Assembly: GCF_025336485.1 (NCBI RefSeq) | Contig: NZ_JAODAB010000021.1 | Coordinates: 42,594 to 106,593 of the forward strand | Reading direction: 5' to 3' | Origin: Pseudomonas citri | Lineage (GTDB): Bacteria > Pseudomonadota > Gammaproteobacteria > Pseudomonadales > Pseudomonadaceae | Length of the DNA stretch: 64,000 nucleotides | Shown: in pieces, positions 55,653-63,966 of the stretch | How the letters are laid out: each line of letters begins with the position of its first letter | How positions within the stretch are numbered: the first letter of the stretch is position 1 | Translations under genes and position numbers: made by a program | The notes under the pieces: generated by a model | The model's input: only the letters and a program-made list of their open reading frames with translations | Database searches by the model: none | What the model was told of the DNA's origin: nothing

Positions 55653-57149
55653 ATGACGCAACTTAAGACTTACGAAGAATACCAGGCCATCGCCGGACAT
55701 CTGGATTTCCCCACAAAAGCGATTATCGGCGGTGAGCAAGTATCTGCTATTTCAGGCGCCACATTTGCAACGGTGAACCCCGCCAACGGTGAAAGCCTGG
55801 CGCATGTCGCCGCCTGTTCTGCCCTTGATGTAGATGCCGCGGTAGTTGCCGCGCGCGACGCCTTTAACGACGGTCGTTGGTCAAGACTTCATCCTTCGGC
55901 GCGCAAGCACGCCATTCTCAAGTTGGCCGGATTGATCGAAGAACATGCCGTCGAACTGGCGGTCATGGAAAGCCTGGACAGCGGCAAGACCATATTCGAT
56001 TGCGTGACGGTCGATGTACCGGAAACCCTTAATTGCCTGAGATGGCACGCTGAAGCCATCGACAAGATCTACGATCAGGTTTCACCGGCTTCCGACGCCC
56101 ACATGGCTTTAGTCGTGCGTGAACCGGCCGGCGTGGTCGGTCTGGTCCTGCCCTGGAACTTCCCATTGTTGATGCTGGCCTGGAAGATCGGGCCGGCGCT
56201 GGCGGCTGGCTGCTCGCTGGTCGTGAAGCCTGCCGAGGAGACCTCACTCACCACGTTACGCGTGGCCCAATTGGCCCTCCAGGCCGGTATTCCCGCAGGT
56301 GTATTCAACGTCGTCACAGGGGGAGGCGCTGAAGTCGGCGAGCCGATCGGCCGGCATCCAGACATCGATGTCGTGTCGTTCACCGGTTCGACCGACACTG
56401 GACGCCGCTTCCTCAAGTATTCATCGGAGAGCAATCTCAAGGAAGTCACCCTGGAGATGGGCGGTAAAAACCCCTGCATCGTGCTCGACGACATCAATGA
56501 TTTCGAGGGCGTGGCTGCGCACATCGTTAATGGCTCGTTCTGGAACATGGGCGAGAACTGCTCCGCCATTTCCCGCCTCATCGTGCATGAAACGGTGAAG
56601 GCACCGTTGCTTGAACAGGTCTACAAGCTGGCCAGCGAGTGGCATGTCGGCGAACCGCTGAACCCGGCCCACAGGATCGGACCGCTGGTCTCCACCGAGC
56701 ATTTCAAAAAAGTCAGTTCGTACCTGAGCCATGGCGAGAAGGTGCTCTACGGCGGCGAAACCAGCGCTGGCCGCTACGTACACCCGACCATCCTCGAAGT
56801 CTCCGGCAATGATGCAAGACCTGCCCGGGAAGAGATCTTTGGCCCGGTGCTCAGTGTCATCACCGTCAGCAGCCTGAAAGAAGCCGTGGCGATCGCCAAC
56901 GACACCGAGTACGGACTGGCTGCTTCGGTGTTCACCACCAACGCCAAGCGCGCCGTGCGGGTTGCCCGAGCGCTCAGGGCCGGCACAGTCACTGTGAATT
57001 CATTCGGCGAAGGCGATATCACCACGCCGTTCGGCGGCTACAAGCAATCCGGTTTTGGGGGCCGCGACAACTCTGTCCATGCCCACGACCAGTACACCCA
57101 ACTGAAAACCATCTGGCTGGATCTCTCCAGCGACGAAGAAGAGGTTTGA
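55653..57149 (+). CDS. Aldehyde dehydrogenase, probable 2-oxoglutarate semialdehyde dehydrogenase
   Basis: The 498-residue NAD(P)-dependent enzyme has Asn169 (LPWNFP), Lys192 (VVKPAEETS), Glu268 (LEMGGKNP) and catalytic Cys303 (NMGENCSA). By sequence alone it resembles PuuC-type gamma-aminobutyraldehyde dehydrogenases. Its neighbours (DHDPS-family deaminase and D-amino-acid oxidase) point to oxidation of 2-oxoglutarate semialdehyde to 2-oxoglutarate, the last step of hydroxyproline degradation. It is the first gene of the operon, 4 bases before the next. Confidence 0.85.
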   Translation: MTQLKTYEEYQAIAGHLDFPTKAIIGGEQVSAISGATFATVNPANGESLAHVAACSALDVDAAVVAARDAFNDGRWSRLHPSARKHAILKLAGLIEEHAVELAVMESLDSGKTIFDCVTVDVPETLNCLRWHAEAIDKIYDQVSPASDAHMALVVREPAGVVGLVLPWNFPLLMLAWKIGPALAAGCSLVVKPAEETSLTTLRVAQLALQAGIPAGVFNVVTGGGAEVGEPIGRHPDIDVVSFTGSTDTGRRFLKYSSESNLKEVTLEMGGKNPCIVLDDINDFEGVAAHIVNGSFWNMGENCSAISRLIVHETVKAPLLEQVYKLASEWHVGEPLNPAHRIGPLVSTEHFKKVSSYLSHGEKVLYGGETSAGRYVHPTILEVSGNDARPAREEIFGPVLSVITVSSLKEAVAIANDTEYGLAASVFTTNAKRAVRVARALRAGTVTVNSFGEGDITTPFGGYKQSGFGGRDNSVHAHDQYTQLKTIWLDLSSDEEEV

Positions 57150-57153
57150 TTCA

Positions 57154-58047
57154 ATGTCTGCATTCGCTTTCTCCGGCATCAACCTGGCGATCACCACGCC
57201 GTTCACCGCACAAGGCAAGATCGATCACGCCCGTTTCGAGAGCCTGATCGAACGCTATATCGCCGCCGGCGTGAACGGTTTCGTCCTGAGCTCCGGCACT
57301 GGCATGCATGTGTACCTGAGCAAGGAGGAGTCCAAGGAACTGGTTGCCGTGGGGGCCAGAGCCATCAGCGGTCGCGCCCGGGTGATTGTGCAGACTTCGG
57401 CCTTATTGGCGGACGATGTACTGGAGCGCACTCGCCATGCCGCCGACTGCGGCGCCGACGGGGTCATGGTGCTGCCACCGTTCTTCGAAGGCCCGACCGA
57501 CGATCAGGGCATCATTGATTTCTACTCCACCGTTTCCGAAGCGGGGCTGCCGATCATTGGCTACAACGTGCCCCAGGCCGTCGGCGTGGAAATCACCCCA
57601 ACGCTGTTCAAACAGTTGGCCGAGATTCCGAACTTCGTTTCGGTAAAAGACAGCAGCGGTGATCTGGCCGCCCAGGCATCGTTGATCCGCACCGGCCTGC
57701 CGACCATGAACGGCGCCGATCCGTTAGTGCCTTATGCGCTCTTCGCCGGTGCCGCCGGCCTGATTTGGGGCGGTGCGAACATGGCGCCAAAAGCCTGTGT
57801 CGCCGTGGTGAAGGCTGCCCAGAAGCAGAACTGGAGCCGCGCCCGTGAGATCTGGCGGGCACTGGAGCCGGTCATGTCGCTGATCTGGCAGGGCGACTAT
57901 GTGCAATCTGTCTACGCCGGAGCGGAACTCGCCGGCTACGGTGCTGGCGAGCCCCGCCGTCCGTTGGCACGCCTGAGCCAGGACAAGATCGGCGCGCTCA
58001 AGGCCGCTCTGGAACCTTTGATTGCTTTCGAGTCGGAACTCGCCTGA
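57154..58047 (+). CDS. DHDPS-family lyase, probable 1-pyrroline-4-hydroxy-2-carboxylate deaminase
   Basis: The 297-residue TIM barrel has the Schiff-base Lys165 (FVSVKDSSGD) and Tyr137 (IIGYNVPQ), while the substrate loop reads SSGTGM rather than the GTTGE of dihydrodipicolinate synthase. That difference argues against lysine biosynthesis. In hydroxyproline pathways a relative converts the cyclic imine to 2-oxoglutarate semialdehyde with loss of ammonia. Its position between the aldehyde dehydrogenase and an FAD oxidase supports this. Confidence 0.83.
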   Translation: MSAFAFSGINLAITTPFTAQGKIDHARFESLIERYIAAGVNGFVLSSGTGMHVYLSKEESKELVAVGARAISGRARVIVQTSALLADDVLERTRHAADCGADGVMVLPPFFEGPTDDQGIIDFYSTVSEAGLPIIGYNVPQAVGVEITPTLFKQLAEIPNFVSVKDSSGDLAAQASLIRTGLPTMNGADPLVPYALFAGAAGLIWGGANMAPKACVAVVKAAQKQNWSRAREIWRALEPVMSLIWQGDYVQSVYAGAELAGYGAGEPRRPLARLSQDKIGALKAALEPLIAFESELA

Positions 58048-58063
58048 CGGTTGGAGTACGTGC

Positions 58064-59389
58064 ATGTACGTGGCCAAGAAATTCCCAAAAAATGACAGCC
58101 TGTCGGCCTGGGTCGCCTTGCTGCCCCGCCGCAGGGCCACGCCGCCACTCAATGGCGCGGTCACGGTGGATGTAGCGGTTATCGGCGCGGGCTTCGCCGG
58201 CCTGTCGGCCGCGCGCCGGTTGTCCCAGCTGGATGCCAAGCTAAAGGTGGCAGTGCTGGAAGCCGGTGTGGTGGGCGACGGCGCGACCGGGCGCAATTCA
58301 GGGTTCATCATTGACCTGCCCCACGAGGTCAGCTCCGAGGATTTTGGTGACACCTCGACCGAACGTGCCAGACGGGACATCACGCTCTATCGCTCTGCGA
58401 TCGGCATGGCCACGGACATGGCCCGGGAGTTCGGATGGGGCAAGGAAATTCTGGACCCCTGCGGACGCTACAGCGTCGCCATCAGTAAAAAAGGCGACGC
58501 GCATATAGAGACCTACGCCAAACAGCTCAAAGGGCTGGGCGAGCCGCATCAGATCCTTGATGCCAACGGTATCTACGACGTCACCGGGAGCAAGATCTAC
58601 ACCTCGGGCCTGTACATGCCTGGCACGGTCATGGTGCAACCCGCGGCCTACATCCGAGCGGTGGCCGACAGCCTGAAAAGCCCCATCGACCTTTATGAAA
58701 ACTCTGCCGTGCTGTCATTCGAAAAACAGTCCGGAGGCTGGTTGCTCAAGACCAGAACGGGCTCGGTAACGGCCAAACGCATCATCCTGGCCACCAACGG
58801 CCATGCTCAAAGCTTTGGTCTTTTCCCCAACCAGATGCTGCATGTCTTTACTTACGCCTCCATGACGGAGCCGTTCGATCCCTCGCGCCTGACGGGTAAG
58901 CGCGACTGGGCCGCGACCCCTGCGCTGCCCATGGGCACCACCGTCAGACGGGTAAGTGGTACCGACGGGGATCGTCTATTGATTCGGTCACGCTACTCCT
59001 ACCATGCCGGTCTCGAGATCACTGATGGTGACGTACAGAGTGCCGGCCGGGTGCATGACGGCAAGTTCGCCGATCGCTTCCCAGGCCTGTCCGATCTGAA
59101 AATGCAATATCGCTGGGGCGGGCCGATGGCCTTGACCTGGAACAGCGTGCCGCTGTTCGGCGAGATCGAACCGGGTCTGTTTTCTGCCTGTGCGTGTAAC
59201 GGCTTGGGCGCTTCCAAATCCAGCGCCGCCGGCATCGCTGCCGCGGAGGCGGCAATGAGCCAGAAATCCATTCTCGTGGACATTCTTTCCAGCTACGAGG
59301 CTGCGAAAAAACTTCCACCGCAGCCTTTCCTGAGTATCGGTGCCAAAGCCGATCTGAAATTGCGCGAATGGCGCGCAGGGAGAGAGTGA
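58064..59389 (+). CDS. FAD-dependent oxidoreductase, probable cis-4-hydroxy-D-proline oxidase
   Basis: The 441-residue DAO-family flavoenzyme (type with an N-terminal LPRR segment) has VDVAVIGAGFAGLSAARRL near residue 37, GATGRNSGFIIDLPHE and the C-terminal FAD contact SACACNGLGASKSSAAG. It would oxidise the D-amino acid released by demethylation to an imine. ATG 58064 has GGAG 8 bases upstream. The substrate is inferred from the adjacent imine deaminase and hpbD. Confidence 0.82.
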   Translation: MYVAKKFPKNDSLSAWVALLPRRRATPPLNGAVTVDVAVIGAGFAGLSAARRLSQLDAKLKVAVLEAGVVGDGATGRNSGFIIDLPHEVSSEDFGDTSTERARRDITLYRSAIGMATDMAREFGWGKEILDPCGRYSVAISKKGDAHIETYAKQLKGLGEPHQILDANGIYDVTGSKIYTSGLYMPGTVMVQPAAYIRAVADSLKSPIDLYENSAVLSFEKQSGGWLLKTRTGSVTAKRIILATNGHAQSFGLFPNQMLHVFTYASMTEPFDPSRLTGKRDWAATPALPMGTTVRRVSGTDGDRLLIRSRYSYHAGLEITDGDVQSAGRVHDGKFADRFPGLSDLKMQYRWGGPMALTWNSVPLFGEIEPGLFSACACNGLGASKSSAAGIAAAEAAMSQKSILVDILSSYEAAKKLPPQPFLSIGAKADLKLREWRAGRE

Positions 59390-59501
59390 TACGAAAGCCC
59401 ATTCATCTGCCTGTTTGCCGAAGTGAATCCAGGCCTCGAAGCAGAGGCTTGCGTTGTACGCACCTACGAGAAAATCAACAATCAAAAGCGAGGGTACACC
59501 T

Positions 59502-60374
59502 ATGAGACACAACAACGGGATCGGCGGCTGGCTGTCCGGATTGGCTCTGGCTGTGATCAGCCTTTCTTCCCAGGCCGCAGAGCCGGTGAAGATCGGCTGG
59601 GTAAAGTGGGCCGACGCCGAGATCGCCGCCAAACTGGCCAAGGTAGTCCTGGAAAAAGAGGCCAATCAACCGGTAACACTGCAATCGGCAAGCATCGGCA
59701 TCCATTTCCAGGCGATCGCCAATGGCACCATCGATATCGTGCCGATGGTCTGGCTACCAACCTCTCATGGAGAACTCTGGGCCAATTACAAGGACAAGCT
59801 CGATGATCTGGGTGTCGAGTATCAGGGCAAGGTCGGCGTTGCGGTGCCCTCCATCGTGCCCGAGAGCGAAGTCGCCACCATCGACGACCTGAACAAGCCA
59901 GGCATGAAAGAAAAATTCGGCGGCATGCTGCTGACGTCCGAGGCCGGCAATGGCCAGTACAAACTGGGACAGCAGGCTATCAAAGACTACAACCTCGACG
60001 GCTGGAAGCTGGTTGCCTCCTCCGAAACCGGGATGCTCACCGAGTTGGATCGTCGGCTCAAGCGTAACGAATGGTCGTTGATCAACGCCTGGAGCCCCCA
60101 CTGGATGTTCGCCAAGTGGCCCCTGCGCTACCTGACCGACACCAAGGGCGTGTATGGCGGTCCTGAGGAAATCCATGTGGTCGCCCGTAAAGGTTTCGCC
60201 GAACAGAACCCGAAAGTGGCCAACTTTTTCCGCCACTACAAACTCAAGCAGAACGATCTGGAAAAAATGATGAACGATGCTCGTGAAGCGGGCGGCTCCG
60301 ATGCGGCGGTCGATAAGGTCGTGCTGGACTACTACGAAGCCAACAAAGCGACCTTTGCGGCGATGCTGCAGTAA
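59502..60374 (+). CDS. Glycine-betaine-type ABC substrate-binding protein (copy 2)
   Basis: The 290-residue periplasmic protein has a signal peptide ending SSQAAEP and Trp-box segments IGWVKWAD, VPMVWLPT and NAWSPHWMFAKW. It is clearly paralogous to the protein at 40056 along its whole length. It is placed between the oxidase and hpbD, so its ligand may be hydroxyproline betaine. It has no permease of its own and probably shares the one at 48591. ATG 59502 follows GAGGG. Confidence 0.9.
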   Translation: MRHNNGIGGWLSGLALAVISLSSQAAEPVKIGWVKWADAEIAAKLAKVVLEKEANQPVTLQSASIGIHFQAIANGTIDIVPMVWLPTSHGELWANYKDKLDDLGVEYQGKVGVAVPSIVPESEVATIDDLNKPGMKEKFGGMLLTSEAGNGQYKLGQQAIKDYNLDGWKLVASSETGMLTELDRRLKRNEWSLINAWSPHWMFAKWPLRYLTDTKGVYGGPEEIHVVARKGFAEQNPKVANFFRHYKLKQNDLEKMMNDAREAGGSDAAVDKVVLDYYEANKATFAAMLQ

Positions 60375-60576
60375 GGATATCGACGCCATGCCGCCCGCTG
60401 CATAACTGTCGATTGATCCTGGGCCGAGGCGTTCATTGGAAAATGCCACGATCGTTCATGTGCCGAACGCGGCCCAGGAACAATAACGAAACGCGTGAAA
60501 TGGGCGCGCGTATTCAAAGTGGTATTGGGGTAAACAGCCCTATCCACTCAACATTTTTTCACCGGAGTTGTTACCA

Positions 60577-61458
60577 ATGAATGCAGCGACACAACCATTG
60601 ACTGAACACGGCACGCGCACGGGAATTCTCCTGATTCTGCTGTCGATGTTTGTGTTCGCTGCACAAGATGGAATCACAAAAACACTCGTTGAAAACCTGC
60701 CCATTTCGCAACTTATCATGGTGCGGTACTGGTTTTTCCTGCTATTTGGAGTTTTGTACACATCCCTCAATGGCGGATTGAAAAACTCCATAAAAAGTCA
60801 ACACCCCACACTACAAATCAGTCGATCAATACTTGGCATTGTCGAAATTACCATTTTTGGACTCGCCTTGAAGTTTCTGGGCTTGGCAGAGACACATGCC
60901 ATTTACGCTATTTTCCCGTTGATAACCATCGCCATGGCTGGAGTTTTTTTACGGGAAAAAATAACCGGCTTGCAGTTGATCGCCGGCCTGATCGGATTCA
61001 CTGGCACCCTGATCATTCTGCGCCCAGGCCTGGGCGTCTTCAGCGCGGCAGCTGGCATTCCATTGATCGCGGCCTTGATGTTCGCGAGCTTTTCAATTTT
61101 AAGCCGCAAGATTGGCAGCGATGACAGTTTTGGTACCAACATGCTGTATATGGGGTTAGGAGGTGCAATAACCTCCAGCCTCCTGGGTTTACCACAATGG
61201 GTGACACCTACCGCAACTCAATCCTTGATGATGATGGTGCTTTCCATGACCGGAATCATCGCGCAGATGTTACTTATACAAGCATTGAAATATGCGCCAG
61301 CGGTGACACTACAACCGTTCAACTATTCCCTACTCGTATTCGCATCTCTTATCGGTGTTTTCTGGTTCCAGGAAAAGGTCGACTTGTTCTTAGTAGCAGG
61401 TGCCGCATTGGTAGTGGCCGGCGGATTATTATCTTTCAAAATGACTGGCAAACCGTAG
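60577..61458 (+). CDS. DMT-superfamily (EamA) permease
   Basis: The 293-residue membrane protein has ten hydrophobic helices in two EamA repeats (GILLILLSMFVFAAQDGITK start; GVFLREKITGLQLIAGLIGF). Codon use is visibly richer in A and T than the flanking genes (for example many AAA, ATT and TTT codons), which suggests a different origin. In this operon it could import or export a betaine, amino acid or pathway by-product. ATG 60577 follows CGGAG; a TTG three codons upstream is less likely. Confidence 0.85.
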   Translation: MNAATQPLTEHGTRTGILLILLSMFVFAAQDGITKTLVENLPISQLIMVRYWFFLLFGVLYTSLNGGLKNSIKSQHPTLQISRSILGIVEITIFGLALKFLGLAETHAIYAIFPLITIAMAGVFLREKITGLQLIAGLIGFTGTLIILRPGLGVFSAAAGIPLIAALMFASFSILSRKIGSDDSFGTNMLYMGLGGAITSSLLGLPQWVTPTATQSLMMMVLSMTGIIAQMLLIQALKYAPAVTLQPFNYSLLVFASLIGVFWFQEKVDLFLVAGAALVVAGGLLSFKMTGKP

Positions 61459-61582
61459 AGGCAAATGGAACATCACACTCAGCGGAGCAAGGCGTTAAGG
61501 CTTTGAGAGCAGAAGCGGATGTTTCCTTGCGCACACCGTACAAATATAACTTAGCGCTCGCTAATCTAGGGACTGGTAAGAA

Positions 61583-62686
61583 ATGAAGATCCGCGAAATT
61601 CACATCTACGCTCATGATTTGCCAGTAAAAAATCCACCTCGTGTCATGTCCAGCGGCACTGTCTGGTCGCTGGATACTACATTGGTCCGCATCGTGTCCG
61701 AATGCGGCCTGGAAGGATGGGGTGAAACATGCCCTGTTGGTTCTACCTATGCTGAGGCCCATGCCAAAGGTGCTCGTGCGGCCCTCGAAGAGATGGCTCC
61801 TGGTCTGATTGGAGCGGAACTCTGGCCTGTAGCATTGCACCGTAGAATGGACTCGTTGCTCAACGGCCACCATTATGCAAAAGCCGCCATCGATATCGCC
61901 GCCCACGACCTGATCGGCAAAAAACTGGGTGTACGTGTTGCCGATCTTCTGGGCGGCGTAACCACTGAAAGCGTGCCGACCTATTACTCTACCGGCGTTG
62001 GCGAACCAGACGAAATTGCCCGTATCGCCAAGGAACGCCTGAGTGAGGGCTATCCTCGCATTCAGATCAAGCTGGGCGGTCGCAGCGTAGATGCAGATAT
62101 CGCCACGCTGCGCAAAGTCTGGGAAGTGATTCGTGGATCTGGCATGCGCCTGGCGGCAGATGGCAATCGCGGCTGGAACACCCGGGACGCCATTCGCCTG
62201 AGCCGGGAATGCACGGATATTCCGTTCGTGCTGGAACAACCCTGCAACACCATTGAAGAACTGACCGTCCTTCGAGAAGTGATTCAACACCCGATCTACA
62301 TGGACGAAAACGGCGTCAATCTCAGCACCGTGATCACCGCCGCCGGAACAGGTCTCGTTGATGGTTTCGGCATGAAAGTCACCCGGATCGGCGGCCTCCA
62401 CCAGATGCGTACCTTCCGCGACATCTGCGCCGCCCGGAATCTGCCACACACAAGCGACGACGCCTGGGGTGGCGACATCATTGCGGCAGCTTGCGTCCAC
62501 TTGGGCGCAACCGTGCGCCCGGACCTGAACGAAGGTGCATGGATTGCAGCCCCTTATATTGAAGGTCATTACGACGAAAAGGCCGGCGTTCGCATTGAGG
62601 GTGGTCATATCGCCCTTCCCCAAGGTCCCGGCCTGGGAATCGTCCCGGATAAAGAGCAGTTCGGCTCTCCGGTAGCAAGTTTCTGA
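61583..62686 (+). CDS. hpbD: 4-hydroxyproline betaine 2-epimerase (enolase superfamily)
   Basis: The 367-residue enolase-superfamily enzyme shows the racemase pair Lys163 (QIKLG) and Lys265 (FGMKVTRIGG). The magnesium ligands are Asp193 (ADGN), Glu218 (LEQP) and Asp241 (YMDEN). Trp320 (EGAW) sits where a cation-pi contact to the betaine is described. As remembered, it aligns along its length with the characterised Pelagibaca bermudensis enzyme (GWGETCPVG.TYAEAHA, DDAWGGDI, IEGG.I..PQGPGLG). It would epimerise trans-4-hydroxy-L-proline betaine to the cis-D form, and may act on proline betaine as well. ATG 61583 gives MKIREIHIYA. Confidence 0.92.
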   Translation: MKIREIHIYAHDLPVKNPPRVMSSGTVWSLDTTLVRIVSECGLEGWGETCPVGSTYAEAHAKGARAALEEMAPGLIGAELWPVALHRRMDSLLNGHHYAKAAIDIAAHDLIGKKLGVRVADLLGGVTTESVPTYYSTGVGEPDEIARIAKERLSEGYPRIQIKLGGRSVDADIATLRKVWEVIRGSGMRLAADGNRGWNTRDAIRLSRECTDIPFVLEQPCNTIEELTVLREVIQHPIYMDENGVNLSTVITAAGTGLVDGFGMKVTRIGGLHQMRTFRDICAARNLPHTSDDAWGGDIIAAACVHLGATVRPDLNEGAWIAAPYIEGHYDEKAGVRIEGGHIALPQGPGLGIVPDKEQFGSPVASF

Positions 62687-62694
62687 GTAGCTGA

Positions 62695-62741
62695 TGATGA
62701 CGTCTAGTCATCAATACATTTCAGAAAAAATCGATTTTTTC
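62695..62741. promoter_or_regulatory. Two inverted repeats in front of the second Rieske gene
   Basis: TGATGAC-GTCTA-GTCATCA (62695-62713) and the 18-base perfect palindrome GAAAAAATCGATTTTTTC (62724-62741) lie in the 134-bp hpbD-Rieske gap. The first has operator geometry. The second could be an operator or a short bidirectional terminator. Confidence 0.5.
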
Positions 62742-62820
62742 ACGGACAAGCCGTCTCTAGACTAAATCCAAGCTGCACATTGCAAATGCAATAAGCTTCG
62801 TTTCAGGAGTCAAACAAGAA

Positions 62821-63966
62821 ATGCGCAAGTACACCGATGTATTAGACTTGATCAAGCAACGGCAACCACAATATGGCCTGCCTGGCGCAGCCTATAAAGA
62901 TCCGGAGTTGTACCAACAAGATCTGGAGCAGATTTGGTACAAGGAGTGGATTTTCGCCGGTCACACCTTTGAGCTTGAAAAGCCAGGTCAGTACTTGACC
63001 CTTCAGATTGGCGAATATCCAGTCGCTGTCGTGCGAGGCAAAGATGGGGAAATTCGCGCCTTCCACAACGCTTGCCGTCACCGTGGTTCCAAAGTTTGTA
63101 CCGAGGCTAAAGGTAAAGTGGCGAAGTTGGTATGCCCTTACCACAAGTGGACGTTCGACCTGGACGGAAAACTGCTCTTCGCCGGCAATATGGGCACTGA
63201 ATTCAACCCAGGCGAACACAACCTCTCTCCCGTTCATTGCGAGATCGTGCACAGCTACATCTACGTCTGCGTAGCCAAGACGGCTCCAGACTTCGAAAAA
63301 TTCCGCAGCGCCGTTTCCCCCTTTATCGGCCCGCACTACCTGGAAGACTGCAAAGTTGCCTTTGAGGCCAATTTGACAGAAAAAGGTAACTGGAAACTGG
63401 TGTTTGAAAACAACCGCGAATGCTACCACTGTGACGGCACTCACCCCGAGCTGTTGAGCTCCTACACCGAGCTGGCATCCGTCCAAGGCGTCGGCGCCGA
63501 AGACCCTGTACTTGCAGAGCACTGTGATACCTGCGAGGCAGCGGGGCTTGCAAGCCGCATGGTGATGGATCCTGACGGCCAGTTCCGGATGACTCGGATC
63601 CCCCTCAATCCAGGAGCCAGCAGCTACACAATGGATGGCCAACCGGCGGTCTCTCGTCGCCTGGATCGCAGCGGTGTCGGGAACATCGGCGCGTTGCTCT
63701 ATTTCAATTACCCGTCCACCTGGAACCATTTCCTGGGCGACCATGCGTTGAGCTTCCGCGTACTGCCGGTTGGCCCGGGTGAAACAGTCGTGACGACGAA
63801 GTGGCTCGTTCCCAAAGAGGCGCAAGAAGGTATTGATTACGATATTGATCGTCTAACCAAAGTCTGGATGGCGACCAATGATCAGGATCGCCGCCTCGTC
63901 GAAGGTGCCCAACTTGGTGTTACCCCCCGGTGTCAGGATAGTTGTCGCCTCTCCAGATTCACCTGA
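62821..63966 (+). CDS. Rieske-type betaine N-demethylase, C-terminally truncated
   Basis: The 381-codon frame encodes a stachydrine/hydroxyproline-betaine-type Rieske oxygenase. Rieske ligands are Cys85-His87 and Cys105-His108, iron ligands are His203/His208 (NRECYHCDGTH) with the Asp of NDQD (354-356), and Glu200 bridges. Family sequence stops at about residue 369, where the usual PAY.PGP tail should follow; instead 12 unrelated residues end at TGA 63964. The lost 35-45 residues include the helix that usually packs the active site. The cause is probably the sequence starting at 63931. The product may be inactive. Confidence 0.85.
   Translation: MRKYTDVLDLIKQRQPQYGLPGAAYKDPELYQQDLEQIWYKEWIFAGHTFELEKPGQYLTLQIGEYPVAVVRGKDGEIRAFHNACRHRGSKVCTEAKGKVAKLVCPYHKWTFDLDGKLLFAGNMGTEFNPGEHNLSPVHCEIVHSYIYVCVAKTAPDFEKFRSAVSPFIGPHYLEDCKVAFEANLTEKGNWKLVFENNRECYHCDGTHPELLSSYTELASVQGVGAEDPVLAEHCDTCEAAGLASRMVMDPDGQFRMTRIPLNPGASSYTMDGQPAVSRRLDRSGVGNIGALLYFNYPSTWNHFLGDHALSFRVLPVGPGETVVTTKWLVPKEAQEGIDYDIDRLTKVWMATNDQDRRLVEGAQLGVTPRCQDSCRLSRFT

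Noticed and set aside
55653..57149. betB (betaine aldehyde dehydrogenase)
   Set aside because: No betA or betI is nearby, and the following deaminase and oxidase genes make 2-oxoglutarate semialdehyde the better substrate.
57154..58047. dapA (dihydrodipicolinate synthase)
   Set aside because: The substrate loop differs (SSGTGM), and all neighbours belong to hydroxyproline-betaine catabolism.
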